From assembly GCA_030065255.1 (NCBI GenBank), contig JASJCX010000014.1:1-41989 (forward strand): a stretch of 41,989 nucleotides of DNA, written 5' to 3'. The notes beneath the pieces are model-generated. The model ran no database searches. It was not told where the DNA came from and saw only the letters and a list, made by a program, of their open reading frames with translations. Origin of the DNA: Calothrix sp. MO_167.B42. GTDB taxonomy: Bacteria > Cyanobacteriota > Cyanobacteriia > Cyanobacteriales > Nostocaceae. The stretch's first letter is position 1. Each line of letters opens with the position of its first letter. The position numbers and the translations under genes were made by a program. Below, piece after piece: positions 1 through 7,780 of this stretch.

Positions 1-2
1 CT

Positions 3-413
3 TATACATGGGCAACAATCGAACAGCAAAATAAGGGTTGGTGGCCTACCCATTGTGAAGCTTTAAGACAGAAAAACAGCGATATTTTAAATAAGGAATA
101 TCATAGTAATCTGGTTTATCTTTGTCAGGATGGACCTTTTGTGGGTACAGAAGCCCAACAAGAACGAGAGGAGCATTGGTGGGCTTTGATTGCACAAGAT
201 GGAGTCACAATGTGTTGGCCAATTGTCTTATTTTGGCGGGAATTTGTTCACTTTGAATGGTACTGTGTGGACAATCTATCAAATGAAACCACATCTAAAG
301 GAACGGTTGCTTGGGTGCGTCGGGGACATCGAGGTGGTTGTTACTACAAGAGCGAACAACTAACCTTTTACCGTGATGTATATGCGTCAGAGGATCTACT
401 CCCACCAAAGTAG
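3..413 (+). CDS. 3' part of an NTF2/SnoaL-like protein (5' end outside window)
   Basis: The reading frame is open from the first complete codon of the window to TAA at 411-413, giving 136 residues, so the gene starts upstream. A GTG at 141 is an internal codon, because coherent protein sequence (KNSDILNKEYHSNLVYL) precedes it. The pattern of an N-terminal helix, a 'Y(H)xNLVYLCQDGPFVG' stretch, a Trp-rich helix (EEHWWALIAQDG) and later strands ending in YKSEQLTFYRDVY resembles NTF2-like or SnoaL-like alpha+beta barrels, which bind or turn over small molecules. The family call is inference from pattern only; substrate and role are unknown. It is followed by a palindromic repeat at 531-560 that could end transcription. 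Confidence 0.55.
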   Translation, partial: YTWATIEQQNKGWWPTHCEALRQKNSDILNKEYHSNLVYLCQDGPFVGTEAQQEREEHWWALIAQDGVTMCWPIVLFWREFVHFEWYCVDNLSNETTSKGTVAWVRRGHRGGCYYKSEQLTFYRDVYASEDLLPPK

Positions 414-1223
414 TCAACAGTAGTGAACTACCTATAGCTTCTGACTACAGGGGGTATTTAGGAAATACTTTCGAGCTTCGGTAAGCTTAGTTTTGTTCTG
501 TTTCGATAAAGTTTATAGAGAATGTAGTTAAACCCAACATTATCAAAGTTTTGTTGGGTTTCGTTTATTAAGTGAACCTTATTGATCATATCCCACATTC
601 CGCAGGTTCATTAGCAAAAGAGATAATATTTACGATAACGAGTACCAAAAAACAGTAGAATCCAACCCCATTTCTCAGTCAGATTAAAAATCTGTGTCGA
701 GAAAGGGTAAGTTAATAAATATTACAATATGATATCCTGTGATTGTGCTTGGTATAAATGCATTATTATTGACATTTTCTCACAATTGGTTTGGGGCAGT
801 TAGAGTTGCAGGAGTTCGAGACACCCATCATAATGAGAGCATCTGTTGCAAATTATCTTCAGTGTAAAGAGCTACATTTGTAACAAATAGAATACTGAAT
901 CAAGCAATTTCACCGCATCCCTACCCGACACGAAAATCTTGCTACAAATTATACTATCATTATTGCGTGAGCGGAGCTTCCCAAAGGTATCGCCTGTATT
1001 TGTGATGATTGACGAGTTGGAAGGTTAACATTCTTAAACACTTCTGAAACAACGTGTTTTCGTTTAAATGGGATCTTGTTTCCAGCTCTAATAATCTTTG
1101 TATAGCAAACATTTTAGAGAAACTTCCCAGTCGTATATGGTTATAGTTTGAAAACACACCCTAGTCACCAAAAGCCTTTATTTAGTTTGCCACCATCCGT
1201 ATTACGGTGAAGCAACTGGCATC
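414..1223. other. Gene-poor intergenic stretch
   Basis: About 0.8 kb without a convincing gene. It holds the palindromic repeat at 531-595, a short repeat-like piece near 966-990 (GCGGAGCTTCCCAAAGG, a common cyanobacterial scattered motif) and AT-rich sequence. A minus-strand 65-codon frame at 960-1157 has no recognisable features and crosses the repeat piece, so I do not call it a gene. Confidence 0.5.
531..595. repeat. Palindromic repeat, copy A (AACCCAACA / TGTTGGGTT)
   Basis: The arms AACCCAACA (531-539) and TGTTGGGTT (552-560) form a 9-bp stem with a 12-nt loop. The following ~35 bases (TCGTTTATTAAGTGAACC, then TCATATC) match the sequence after the same arms at 4311-4340, so the two are copies of one dispersed element. 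A related palindrome lies at 30297-30376. The hairpin may also act as a weak terminator for the gene ending at 413. Confidence 0.75.
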
Positions 1224-1268
1224 ATATTTGACTTCTATTTAATTGTCAAATATAATACAATTGACAAT
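1224..1268 (+). promoter_or_regulatory. Near-consensus sigma-70 promoter inside nested palindromes
   Basis: TTGACT (1228-1233) and TATAAT (1251-1256) are separated by exactly 17 nt, a near-perfect housekeeping promoter reading rightward. Two overlapping inverted repeats cover it: ATATTTGAC (1224-1232) with GTCAAATAT (1245-1253), and ATTGTCAA (1242-1249) with TTGACAAT (1261-1268). Palindromes over the -35, the -10 and the expected start site are typical of operators. The first gene downstream is the small ORF at 1377, then the cupin at 1669. The regulator is unknown. Confidence 0.6.
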
Positions 1269-1376
1269 CACCATAAGGTTCATATTCATGGTAAGTAGAA
1301 AACTTTATGTGTAACAAAGCTTTTGTGAAAAAAATTCTCAGCCTATGTCTGGATGTAATGTTCTTTCTAATATCTT

Positions 1377-1580
1377 ATGGTGGGATATTTAACGGGACAA
1401 GAGATTCACGATTTGGACAGTGAATTATACTTTGCATTCAAAAACGACATATCAGCTCCTGATAACACTCAACTCTGTCCCTATACCTATGCGGCTAAAG
1501 TCAAATCAGTTGTTCCATTATCATCTGGATCAATTACTGGTTATGGAAAACAAAAAATAACCTTTACTGACATTCGCTAA
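1377..1580 (+). CDS. Small hypothetical protein (67 aa)
   Basis: ATG at 1377, TAA at 1578. An in-frame stop (1368-1370) lies just upstream, so the frame cannot extend further. I do not recognise the protein: it begins MVGYLTGQEIHDLDSE, has a mixed polar composition and no membrane segment or signal peptide. No clear ribosome binding site precedes the ATG. It lies about 110 nt downstream of the strong promoter at 1224-1268 and upstream of the hairpin at 1592-1626 and the cupin gene, so it may be a leader gene of that unit or the remnant of a longer gene. The reading is tentative. Confidence 0.35.
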   Translation: MVGYLTGQEIHDLDSELYFAFKNDISAPDNTQLCPYTYAAKVKSVVPLSSGSITGYGKQKITFTDIR

Positions 1581-1591
1581 AAACTCAAACT

Positions 1592-1626
1592 CAAGGCATA
1601 GTTGTCTGAAGTACAACTATGTCTTG
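1592..1626 (+). promoter_or_regulatory. Palindrome ATAGTTG-N9-CAACTAT upstream of the cupin gene
   Basis: A 14-bp stem (1592-1605 with 1613-1626, one G-T wobble) and a 7-nt loop. Its core ATAGTTG (1598-1604), 9 nt, CAACTAT (1614-1620) occurs with identical spacing at 2321-2343 before the ankyrin/DJ-1 gene. It ends 43 nt before the cupin ATG. No T-run follows, so an operator or 5'-leader hairpin fits better than a terminator. Confidence 0.55.
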
Positions 1627-1668
1627 CTTAAATTATGATTATTTCCCTGCAATTAGGAAGACAAGTTT

Positions 1669-2187
1669 ATGACTATCGAGAAGTTCAAGTTTTTTACAGA
1701 TGGATTAAAGCCTGAAGAGAGGTTGCGCCATGAATACATGGCCAACACCCGTATAGATGATGAGCGTTATTGGATTCCTTATGGAGAAGGAACCTGGTTT
1801 CAAGCTTGTTACTTTAATGTCACTACTGGTGGATTTGCTAACGTCTTGAAGATTTTACCAGGGCGACAACTTGATACTCACTACCATATCAGTACAGTAC
1901 ATGGCTTTACTCTCCGAGGTAAATGGGGATATCGCGAACATGATTGGATTGCTACTCCTGGATCTTATATTTTTGAGCCTCCTGGAGAACTGCACACACT
2001 ATATGTACCAGAAGATTCTCCAGAGCCAATGATCACTTTCTTTGTCCTTTCCGGTGGTCTGATCTATACCAAGTCTGATGGTTCTTTCGCTGGTTATGAC
2101 GATGGTTTTACTCTGTTGGAACTGGCACGAGAACATTATCTAGAAGTTGGTTTAGATGAGTCTTTGATTGATGCCATGATTCGTTAG
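1669..2187 (+). CDS. Cupin protein, 2,4'-dihydroxyacetophenone dioxygenase family
   Basis: 172 residues, starting at ATG 1669 behind a plausible AGGAAG ribosome binding site. A single cupin barrel spans roughly residues 50-130: the first cupin motif gives PGRQLDTHYHISTVHGF with His71, His73 and His78, and the second gives PPGELHTLY with His109; these are the likely metal ligands. The layout resembles the 2,4'-dihydroxyacetophenone dioxygenase/ChrR-like cupins, small cytoplasmic Fe or Zn proteins that cleave C-C bonds in aryl ketones, though most cyanobacterial members are untested. The gene follows a palindrome shared with the next gene, suggesting co-regulation. The substrate is unknown; the fold is the firmer claim. 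Confidence 0.75.
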   Translation: MTIEKFKFFTDGLKPEERLRHEYMANTRIDDERYWIPYGEGTWFQACYFNVTTGGFANVLKILPGRQLDTHYHISTVHGFTLRGKWGYREHDWIATPGSYIFEPPGELHTLYVPEDSPEPMITFFVLSGGLIYTKSDGSFAGYDDGFTLLELAREHYLEVGLDESLIDAMIR

Positions 2188-2315
2188 GGTCATATCATAC
2201 ATAGTTCAAAGAATTTAGTAGCTAGTAACTCTATGCAGAAGTCAAAAGTATTTTATTCTCTAGCTTTGACTTTTGATAAATAGCTTGCACTAGTAACAAC
2301 AAAAAACCAGTATCA

Positions 2316-2348
2316 AAAATATAGTTGTTCGACTCGCAACTATATTTT
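2316..2348 (+). promoter_or_regulatory. Perfect 12-bp hairpin, second copy of ATAGTTG-N9-CAACTAT
   Basis: AAAATATAGTTG (2316-2327) and CAACTATATTTT (2337-2348) are perfect inverted repeats around a 9-nt loop. The core ATAGTTG-N9-CAACTAT is the same as at 1598-1620. It ends 49 nt before the chosen ATG (2398) of the ankyrin/DJ-1 gene. The right arm followed by only four T residues could give weak termination after the cupin gene, but conservation of the core favours a protein or RNA-fold signal. Confidence 0.6.
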
Positions 2349-2397
2349 GATTAATTTGCTGCTGGTAGTAGAAGCAAAAAAATTTGTCCATAATTGC

Positions 2398-4176
2398 ATG
2401 AAACAAACAATGAGTGTCAATATACAAGACCTTGATTTGGCATTACTAAAAGCAGTGGAAAACAATGATTTATCCACTGTCACTGATTTGATCCAAAAAG
2501 GAGTTAATGTCAATAAAAGAGGACCTTTACCCTATACTCCATTGATGATTGCAGCTGGTCGTGGGTATGTCCAGATGACCCAAACCCTTTTGGATGCCGG
2601 AGCAGATGTAAACGTTATCGATAGTGTTACCGGAGCATCTCCATTACATAAGGCAGCTCAAAGCGGTATCATTGATGTAGCTAAATTACTACTCAAAAAC
2701 GGAGCTTTCCTTAATCTTCAATCTGCGATCGTTGGACACACACCTCTCATTGATGCAGTGTGGTCGAAAAAGCCACCGATGGTAAAATTTTTGCTAGATC
2801 AAGGGGCAATTATCAACATCAAGGGACATCATGGTGCTGACGTTTGGGAATTTGTCAGTAATCAAGAAACTTGGACTGCTGGTTTCACTACCCCAGGTGA
2901 AGAAAGTTGGGGTAAATCGATTCGGCATATGTTAGAGGAGCGTCAAAAGGCAGATGAAGAAGCCTTAAAGCAGCCATTAATGCAAGCTGTATTAGATGGT
3001 AATCTAGCTGCTGTAAAAACTCTGATTGCTCAAGGGGCAGATGTAAACGAGTCTTCACCAATTGTTGGTGGAGGTAATGATGGGCAAACACCTCTGTTAG
3101 TTGCCTGTTTCTATGGTCACACTGAGATTGTTTTAGAACTCTTAAAGGCAGGAGCTAGTCCTCATATTGTTGACTACTTGATGAAAGCAACTCCCTGTCA
3201 TAAAGGTGCTTATGGCGGCAGACCAGAAGCTGTCAAAGCTTTGATTGAGAATAGCGACGTTGATATTGAAGCTCAAGGTCCATACAACGGCTATAGTGCC
3301 CTCCATGATGCTACTTGGCATGGTCATACGGAAGTTGTGCAAGTACTTCTGAATGCTAATATTCCCTTAGATCTTCAAGGACATGATGGCAAAACTCCAC
3401 TAGACCTAGCTATTGAGTATGGCTATAAAGATATTGAGGCATTAATTCGGATGAAAATGGAATTTCCCAGTACACCATTAAAAGGCAAAAAAGTAGCTGT
3501 CCTCGTAGAAACAGAATATATCCCTGAGGAAATTGAACGTTACAAAAATGGATTTGCTGCTTTGGGTGCAGAAGTAGACTTTTTATCTTACCTCTGGGGT
3601 GCACAAAGTCGTACCATTGTTAGTGATATAGATCATCCTGACAAGCAACTGCATACCATGGTAGTTACTAAGGATGTTGCTAACTACGATCCGAATGATT
3701 ATGACATCGTATTGATGGCAGCTAATTATTGTGCTGTCAGACTACGAGAAATTCCTCCCATGGGAAGTTTAGGTAGTCCAAAAGAATTGCAAAAGCCACC
3801 AGCTGTAGAATTCTATAAAAAAGCTATGGCAAACAAACGCATTATCAAAGGCGCTCTTTGTCATGGTTTGTGGATTTTAACTCCTTGTCCAGAAGTATTA
3901 ACAGGACGCAGAGTGATTTGTCATACTGTTGTGTTGGCTGATATCGTTAATGCTGGTGCAACCTTTATCCCAGATCCAAGTTACGTTTTTGTTGATGATG
4001 ATTTAGTAACTGCACGTTCAGCAGCGAATCTCAACGAATATTTCAACACCATTGTGAAAGAAGCTAGCAAGGATAGAAGTTGCTACGATAGAGGTAGCTA
4101 TGATAGAGGTGGCTACAGCTATCCAAATTACGAACGTTATACAAATGGGCAATCCCAATATCAGAGGGTATTGTAG
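2398..4176 (+). CDS. Ankyrin-repeat protein fused to a DJ-1/PfpI (class I amidotransferase-like) domain
   Basis: 592 residues from ATG 2398; a second ATG at 2410 is equally possible, while the longer TTG-initiated frame starts inside a hairpin and is rejected. Residues ~10-360 hold about eight ankyrin repeats (for example TPLMIAAGRGYVQMTQTLL and GHTEIVLELLKAGA) in two blocks separated by a charged linker, a protein-binding scaffold. Residues ~362-560 form a DJ-1/PfpI domain with the nucleophile elbow GALCHG at Cys488 next to His489. DJ-1/PfpI members act as proteases, glyoxalase/deglycase-like enzymes or redox chaperones. The last ~35 residues are a Gly/Tyr/Arg-rich low-complexity tail (YDRGSYDRGGYSYPNYE). 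No signal peptide is visible, so it is probably cytoplasmic. The binding partner and reaction are unknown. Confidence 0.8.
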   Translation: MKQTMSVNIQDLDLALLKAVENNDLSTVTDLIQKGVNVNKRGPLPYTPLMIAAGRGYVQMTQTLLDAGADVNVIDSVTGASPLHKAAQSGIIDVAKLLLKNGAFLNLQSAIVGHTPLIDAVWSKKPPMVKFLLDQGAIINIKGHHGADVWEFVSNQETWTAGFTTPGEESWGKSIRHMLEERQKADEEALKQPLMQAVLDGNLAAVKTLIAQGADVNESSPIVGGGNDGQTPLLVACFYGHTEIVLELLKAGASPHIVDYLMKATPCHKGAYGGRPEAVKALIENSDVDIEAQGPYNGYSALHDATWHGHTEVVQVLLNANIPLDLQGHDGKTPLDLAIEYGYKDIEALIRMKMEFPSTPLKGKKVAVLVETEYIPEEIERYKNGFAALGAEVDFLSYLWGAQSRTIVSDIDHPDKQLHTMVVTKDVANYDPNDYDIVLMAANYCAVRLREIPPMGSLGSPKELQKPPAVEFYKKAMANKRIIKGALCHGLWILTPCPEVLTGRRVICHTVVLADIVNAGATFIPDPSYVFVDDDLVTARSAANLNEYFNTIVKEASKDRSCYDRGSYDRGGYSYPNYERYTNGQSQYQRVL

Positions 4177-4257
4177 TATTTTTTGTTTGTTGTGGAAAAA
4201 GGTATACAAAACACTTTACTTTTTCACATTTAAGCTTTTTGCCCATATCATAATACC

Positions 4258-4357
4258 GTTCAGTTAAGCCTAAAAACTTAAATTGCCCTAGGTTGGGTAG
4301 AAGGTTATGGAACCCAACAAAATGTTGATCATGTTGGGTTTCGTTTCTTAACTGAAC
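4258..4357. mobile_element. MITE-like palindromic element, copy B
   Basis: Outer inverted repeats GTTCAGTTAAG (4258-4268) and CTTAACTGAAC (4347-4357) enclose an inner stem AACCCAACA (4311-4319) / TGTTGGGTT (4332-4340). The right half matches the repeat at 531-595. Imperfect direct repeats CATATCATAATAC (4244-4256) and CATATCACTAATAC (4368-4381) flank it and may be a degraded target duplication. There is no coding capacity. It sits between the ankyrin/DJ-1 and amylase genes. Confidence 0.6.
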
Positions 4358-4417
4358 CTGATTGGCTCATATCACTAATACTGACAAATTTCACCGATCA
4401 AAATCGAGAGTGGTTTG

Positions 4418-5821
4418 ATGTATAAATCAATTCGGTCTTTCTACAAAAAATGCACAACTTTTGTGGCGATTTGTTTGATTGCTTCGACAATTGCCCTTAC
4501 TTCTTACACTTTACCTGCTAAAGCAGACTTAATCTATCACGCTTTTGATGAATGTTTTGCTAATGTCAAAGCGAAACTACCCCAAATTAAAGCAGCAGGA
4601 TACGATTACATCCAACTTTCACCTGCTAATAAAACCATCTCACGGGAGGATGATGCTTGCACTTCAGACAAATACTGGTATTTCCAGTATCAGCCCCTTG
4701 ATTATGTCCTAGGAGGAAATCTAGGAAACGAGCAAGATGTAAAAGATGTGATTAACGCGGCTCACGAACAAGGTATTAAGGTGATTGCTGATGTAGTCTT
4801 AAATCATCTGGCTAAGTACAAAAATGTTCCGAACGAAGACAATAAACCTTTCCCTGAAGCCTATCCCATATACCAGAGTCGGGAATACTTTCATGACGGA
4901 GCCTGTATCCAAAACTATAATAACCCCTCAGAAGTTACAGATAAGTGGTTATGCGATCAAGGCGACGGATACGAAGGGGGATTGCCGGATCTGAAAACGG
5001 AATTGCCTTATGTGCAACAACAAGATCAAAACTATCTGAAACACCTGTTTGACATTGGATTCGATGGTTTACGCTTTGATGCTGCCAAACACATTCCTCA
5101 AGAGGATATGCAAAAGATCCTCGCAGTTATCCCTGAGGATAAGTTTTACTACGGTGAGGTCATCGGTCAAAGTTATGACGAGAGCATGAGTTATATTTCA
5201 GTTTATCCGAAGTTATCAGATTTTCAACTGGTCAATACCTTAAAAGACGCTTTTAATATAGGGGGAGACTTACGCTCTTTAGTCAATCCATCAGATACCA
5301 AACGTGCTTTGCCTGGTAAGGATGCTGTTATCTTTGCTCGCAATCATGATACTTGGGCTCCAGGACAGTTTGATAATTGGAAATTTGATGATGGGGATTT
5401 ACCTTTAGCAACGGCTTACGTTTTGGCGATTAAAGAAGGAACACCCCTGATTTTGAATTTTGATGCCTTCAATCCTACAGTTGTTGCGGCTAGCCAATTT
5501 AACAAAAAAATGTTGGGACAACCCCAATATTTTCGTAAGGGAAATGAGATAGCCCAAGGCGCTAACATCCCTAATTTACTCTTTATTGAGCGGGGGGACA
5601 AGGGCATTGCCATGATTAATAAGTCTGGTGGAACTTTTGATGTCAAAGCAGCTAAAATGCCTGCTCTGGAAGTCGGATGTTATGACGAATTACAGTATAA
5701 CTTCAAAATGTGTGTTGATAAGGGTGGTGATGGTCAGAAATACATCACTCAGTGGGGCAGCCCTGAGCGTGGAGGAATTCAGATTGGACCGCGTACTGCG
5801 CTTTTGTTTGTCAAAGATTGA
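4418..5821 (+). CDS. Secreted alpha-amylase family (GH13) glycosidase
   Basis: 467 residues. ATG 4418 is chosen over the adjacent TTG 4415; GAGAG lies at a suitable distance upstream. Residues 1-36 are a signal peptide (KK-rich start, hydrophobic core, LPAKA cut before Asp37), so the enzyme is exported. The GH13 barrel shows region I DVVLNH, region II GLRFDAAKH (nucleophile Asp221), region III YYGEVIG (acid/base Glu247) and region IV RNHDTW (His310, Asp311), so the catalytic triad is intact. It should hydrolyse alpha-1,4-glucans such as starch, glycogen or extracellular polysaccharide. It lacks an obvious starch-binding domain beyond a short C-terminal beta region. The oxidoreductase gene follows after 23 nt, so the two may be co-transcribed. 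Confidence 0.88.
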   Translation: MYKSIRSFYKKCTTFVAICLIASTIALTSYTLPAKADLIYHAFDECFANVKAKLPQIKAAGYDYIQLSPANKTISREDDACTSDKYWYFQYQPLDYVLGGNLGNEQDVKDVINAAHEQGIKVIADVVLNHLAKYKNVPNEDNKPFPEAYPIYQSREYFHDGACIQNYNNPSEVTDKWLCDQGDGYEGGLPDLKTELPYVQQQDQNYLKHLFDIGFDGLRFDAAKHIPQEDMQKILAVIPEDKFYYGEVIGQSYDESMSYISVYPKLSDFQLVNTLKDAFNIGGDLRSLVNPSDTKRALPGKDAVIFARNHDTWAPGQFDNWKFDDGDLPLATAYVLAIKEGTPLILNFDAFNPTVVAASQFNKKMLGQPQYFRKGNEIAQGANIPNLLFIERGDKGIAMINKSGGTFDVKAAKMPALEVGCYDELQYNFKMCVDKGGDGQKYITQWGSPERGGIQIGPRTALLFVKD

Positions 5822-5844
5822 TCTACCAATAGGAAATAGTAAAA

Positions 5845-6834
5845 ATGAAGGCACAAGTAATCAAGCAATTTGGTGATGCTAGCATATTCCAAACAATGGA
5901 ATTACCTCGTCCTGAAGTAATTACCGGCCACGTTCTCATTCGTGTTGCAGCAACTAGTGTTAACCCAGTTGATTACAAAATTAGAAGGGGTTCAGCATCG
6001 GCTCTGGCACCAGCTTTCCCAGCAGTATTACAAGGTGATGTTGCTGGGGTAATTGAAGAAGTTGGGGAAGGTGTTACATCTTTTAAACCTGGTGATGAAG
6101 TTTATGCTTGCGCTGGTGGTGTTAAAGGAACCGGTGGAGCCTTAGCTGAGTATATGTTAGCTGATGCAGATTTGGTGGCATTAAAACCTAAATCTCTCAC
6201 AATGCTAGAAGCGGCTGCCCTTCCCTTAGTATCTCTTACAGCTTGGGAGGGACTAATTGACAAAGCACAAATCCAGCCAGGACAAACAGTATTAGTACAT
6301 GCTGCTACTGGTGGTGTTGGTCATATTGGTATCCAACTAGCAAAAGCTTTTGGTGCGAAAGTTTTTGCTACAGCTTCTTCCGATCAAAAGTTAGAACTGG
6401 CACGTAAACTCGGGGCTGATGTTGCTATCAATTACCGCCAACAAACTGTGGAAGAGTATGTTGCTGAATATACCAATGGCAAAGGATTTGACGTAGTATT
6501 TGATACCGTTGGTGGTGAAAACCTGACTAAGTCTTTTGCAGCAGCAAAATTAAACGGGAAAGTGGTATCTATATCCACTAGTCAAACATACGACTTATCA
6601 CCCCTCCACCGTAAAGGACTTTCCTTACATGTCGTCTTTATGCTGATTCCCATGCTTCACAATCTGGGCAGGGCACATCATGGCAAGATATTAACCGAAC
6701 TTGCCAAACTTGTAGACGAAGGTAAAATATATCCTTTAATCGACCCAAAAGAATTTAGTTTTGATCAAGCTGAACTTGCCCACCGCCATCTTGAATCTGG
6801 TCAAACGATTGGGAAAGTTGTTTTGAAGGCTTAG
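5845..6834 (+). CDS. Zinc-independent medium-chain reductase (quinone oxidoreductase/zeta-crystallin type)
   Basis: 329 residues from ATG 5845 with AGGAAA upstream. The N-terminal GroES-like domain (VLIRVAATSVNPVDYKIRRG, PGDEVYA) is followed by a Rossmann fold whose glycine motif HAATGGVGHIGIQLA starts at about residue 152; FDTVGG and the C-terminal GKVVL match NADPH:quinone reductases of the MDR superfamily. The catalytic-zinc GHE motif of alcohol dehydrogenases is absent, so it should be zinc-free. Such enzymes reduce quinones or alpha,beta-unsaturated carbonyls in the cytoplasm, consistent with carbonyl or redox detoxification. A hairpin terminator lies 184 nt downstream of the stop. Confidence 0.85.
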   Translation: MKAQVIKQFGDASIFQTMELPRPEVITGHVLIRVAATSVNPVDYKIRRGSASALAPAFPAVLQGDVAGVIEEVGEGVTSFKPGDEVYACAGGVKGTGGALAEYMLADADLVALKPKSLTMLEAAALPLVSLTAWEGLIDKAQIQPGQTVLVHAATGGVGHIGIQLAKAFGAKVFATASSDQKLELARKLGADVAINYRQQTVEEYVAEYTNGKGFDVVFDTVGGENLTKSFAAAKLNGKVVSISTSQTYDLSPLHRKGLSLHVVFMLIPMLHNLGRAHHGKILTELAKLVDEGKIYPLIDPKEFSFDQAELAHRHLESGQTIGKVVLKA

Positions 6835-6975
6835 TGCAATCTCGTTGACCATATCTTACTCCCTGGTTCTAAGGCTCAGATTCCCGGAATTGTTAGATGG
6901 GAACTTCTTGTTTCAGTATATACTCTGTATTTTATAAAACATCCAGATCAGTATAAGTCGCGCTGAAATGTATTG

Positions 6976-7000
6976 ATAATGTGTACTTGTTGCACATTAT
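6976..7000. repeat. Small inverted repeat ATAATGTG / CACATTAT
   Basis: 8-bp perfect arms (6976-6983, 6993-7000) around a 9-nt loop, just upstream of the terminator at 7018. It may be part of the 3' end structure of the oxidoreductase transcript or an unrelated palindrome. Confidence 0.4.
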
Positions 7001-7017
7001 TTCAACTTCTGTCAGTC

Positions 7018-7047
7018 AAGCCCTATCAGCCAGATGGGGCTTTTCCT
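7018..7047 (+). terminator. Rho-independent-like terminator
   Basis: AAGCCCTATC (7018-7027) pairs with GATGGGGCTT (7033-7042) with one G-T wobble around a 5-nt loop, followed by TTCCT. This is a GC-rich stem with a short pyrimidine tail, and it lies downstream of the oxidoreductase gene, ending the likely amylase-reductase transcript. Confidence 0.65.
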
Positions 7048-7085
7048 ATGTAAATTTTGCCTCCGTGAAAACTCTTGTATTTTAT

Positions 7086-7190
7086 ACTAATTCAAAGAAT
7101 GTTTACGACATATAAGTTCTTCGTCAGGGCACGGCATCGGTCAATCTCTTAATATATAAAATTATTTTACTGGTGCTGTGCCCCTACCTA
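7086..7190. repeat. Dispersed repeat with GGGCACGGCA / TGCTGTGCCCC arms, copy 1
   Basis: The sequence from TACTAATTCAAAGAATGTTT to CCCCTACCTATCTG closely parallels 26570-26690: AATGTTT, then CTTCGTCAGGG, ACGGCA, an AT-rich middle, TGCCCCTACC and ATCTG in the same order. The arms are partly self-complementary, so it is a palindromic non-coding element. It fills most of the gap before the DUF4870-like gene. Confidence 0.65.
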
Positions 7191-7338
7191 TCTGCTCACA
7201 GAGGTAAGTAATTATGCAAAATTAATCGATTCTTTAAGAAAATCAATCTCTACATTTGATGTACGGTAAACTCCAATATAAAATCCCTGGCTTACCCATT
7301 AAAATCAAAAGTGTCAAGGTTCTTAAGGAGCGACTCGA

Positions 7339-7719
7339 ATGCAAGTCACGTATAATTCCGACAAGCGCAAACTTCTATCCTGTTTATGTCATGGAGCAAT
7401 TTTTTTTAGTACTACCCTACTTTCCGTTGGCGTTCCCATTGTGATTAGTATTATTTCTGACGATCCAGTAGTTAAAAGTAATGCCAAGGAATCAATTAAT
7501 TTTCACTTCAATGTTTGGTTTTGGGCGACTGTAATTGGAGTACCCATTGGGATTATCTCTTGGATTACTTTTGGCATTGGTGGTATTTTATTTTTCCCTG
7601 TGATTGCCCTTGGTTTTGCCATTCATTGGGGACTGACAATTGTGGCATTAATCCATTGTTTAACTAATAGTGATGAACCTTTCCGTTATCCATTCATCTT
7701 TCGCTTACTATCAGTTTGA
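7339..7719 (+). CDS. DUF4870-like small membrane protein
   Basis: 126 residues. ATG 7339 is supported by a strong AAGGAG ribosome binding site 8 nt upstream. Three hydrophobic segments (about residues 14-37, 58-80 and 82-104) are linked by a short polar loop containing NAKESINFHFN, the signature I associate with the DUF4870 family (related in topology to Tic20). The function of the family is not established. It lies 61 nt upstream of the DinB-like gene on the same strand; the two may be co-transcribed. Confidence 0.7.
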   Translation: MQVTYNSDKRKLLSCLCHGAIFFSTTLLSVGVPIVISIISDDPVVKSNAKESINFHFNVWFWATVIGVPIGIISWITFGIGGILFFPVIALGFAIHWGLTIVALIHCLTNSDEPFRYPFIFRLLSV

Positions 7720-7780
7720 TATCTTTATCAGGCATCATATTATACCTTGTTCGTAAGTCGAATCGATAGGAATAGGGGAA

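Noticed and set aside
960-1157. 65-codon minus-strand frame
   Set aside because: No ribosome binding site or recognisable protein pattern, and it includes a scattered repeat motif.
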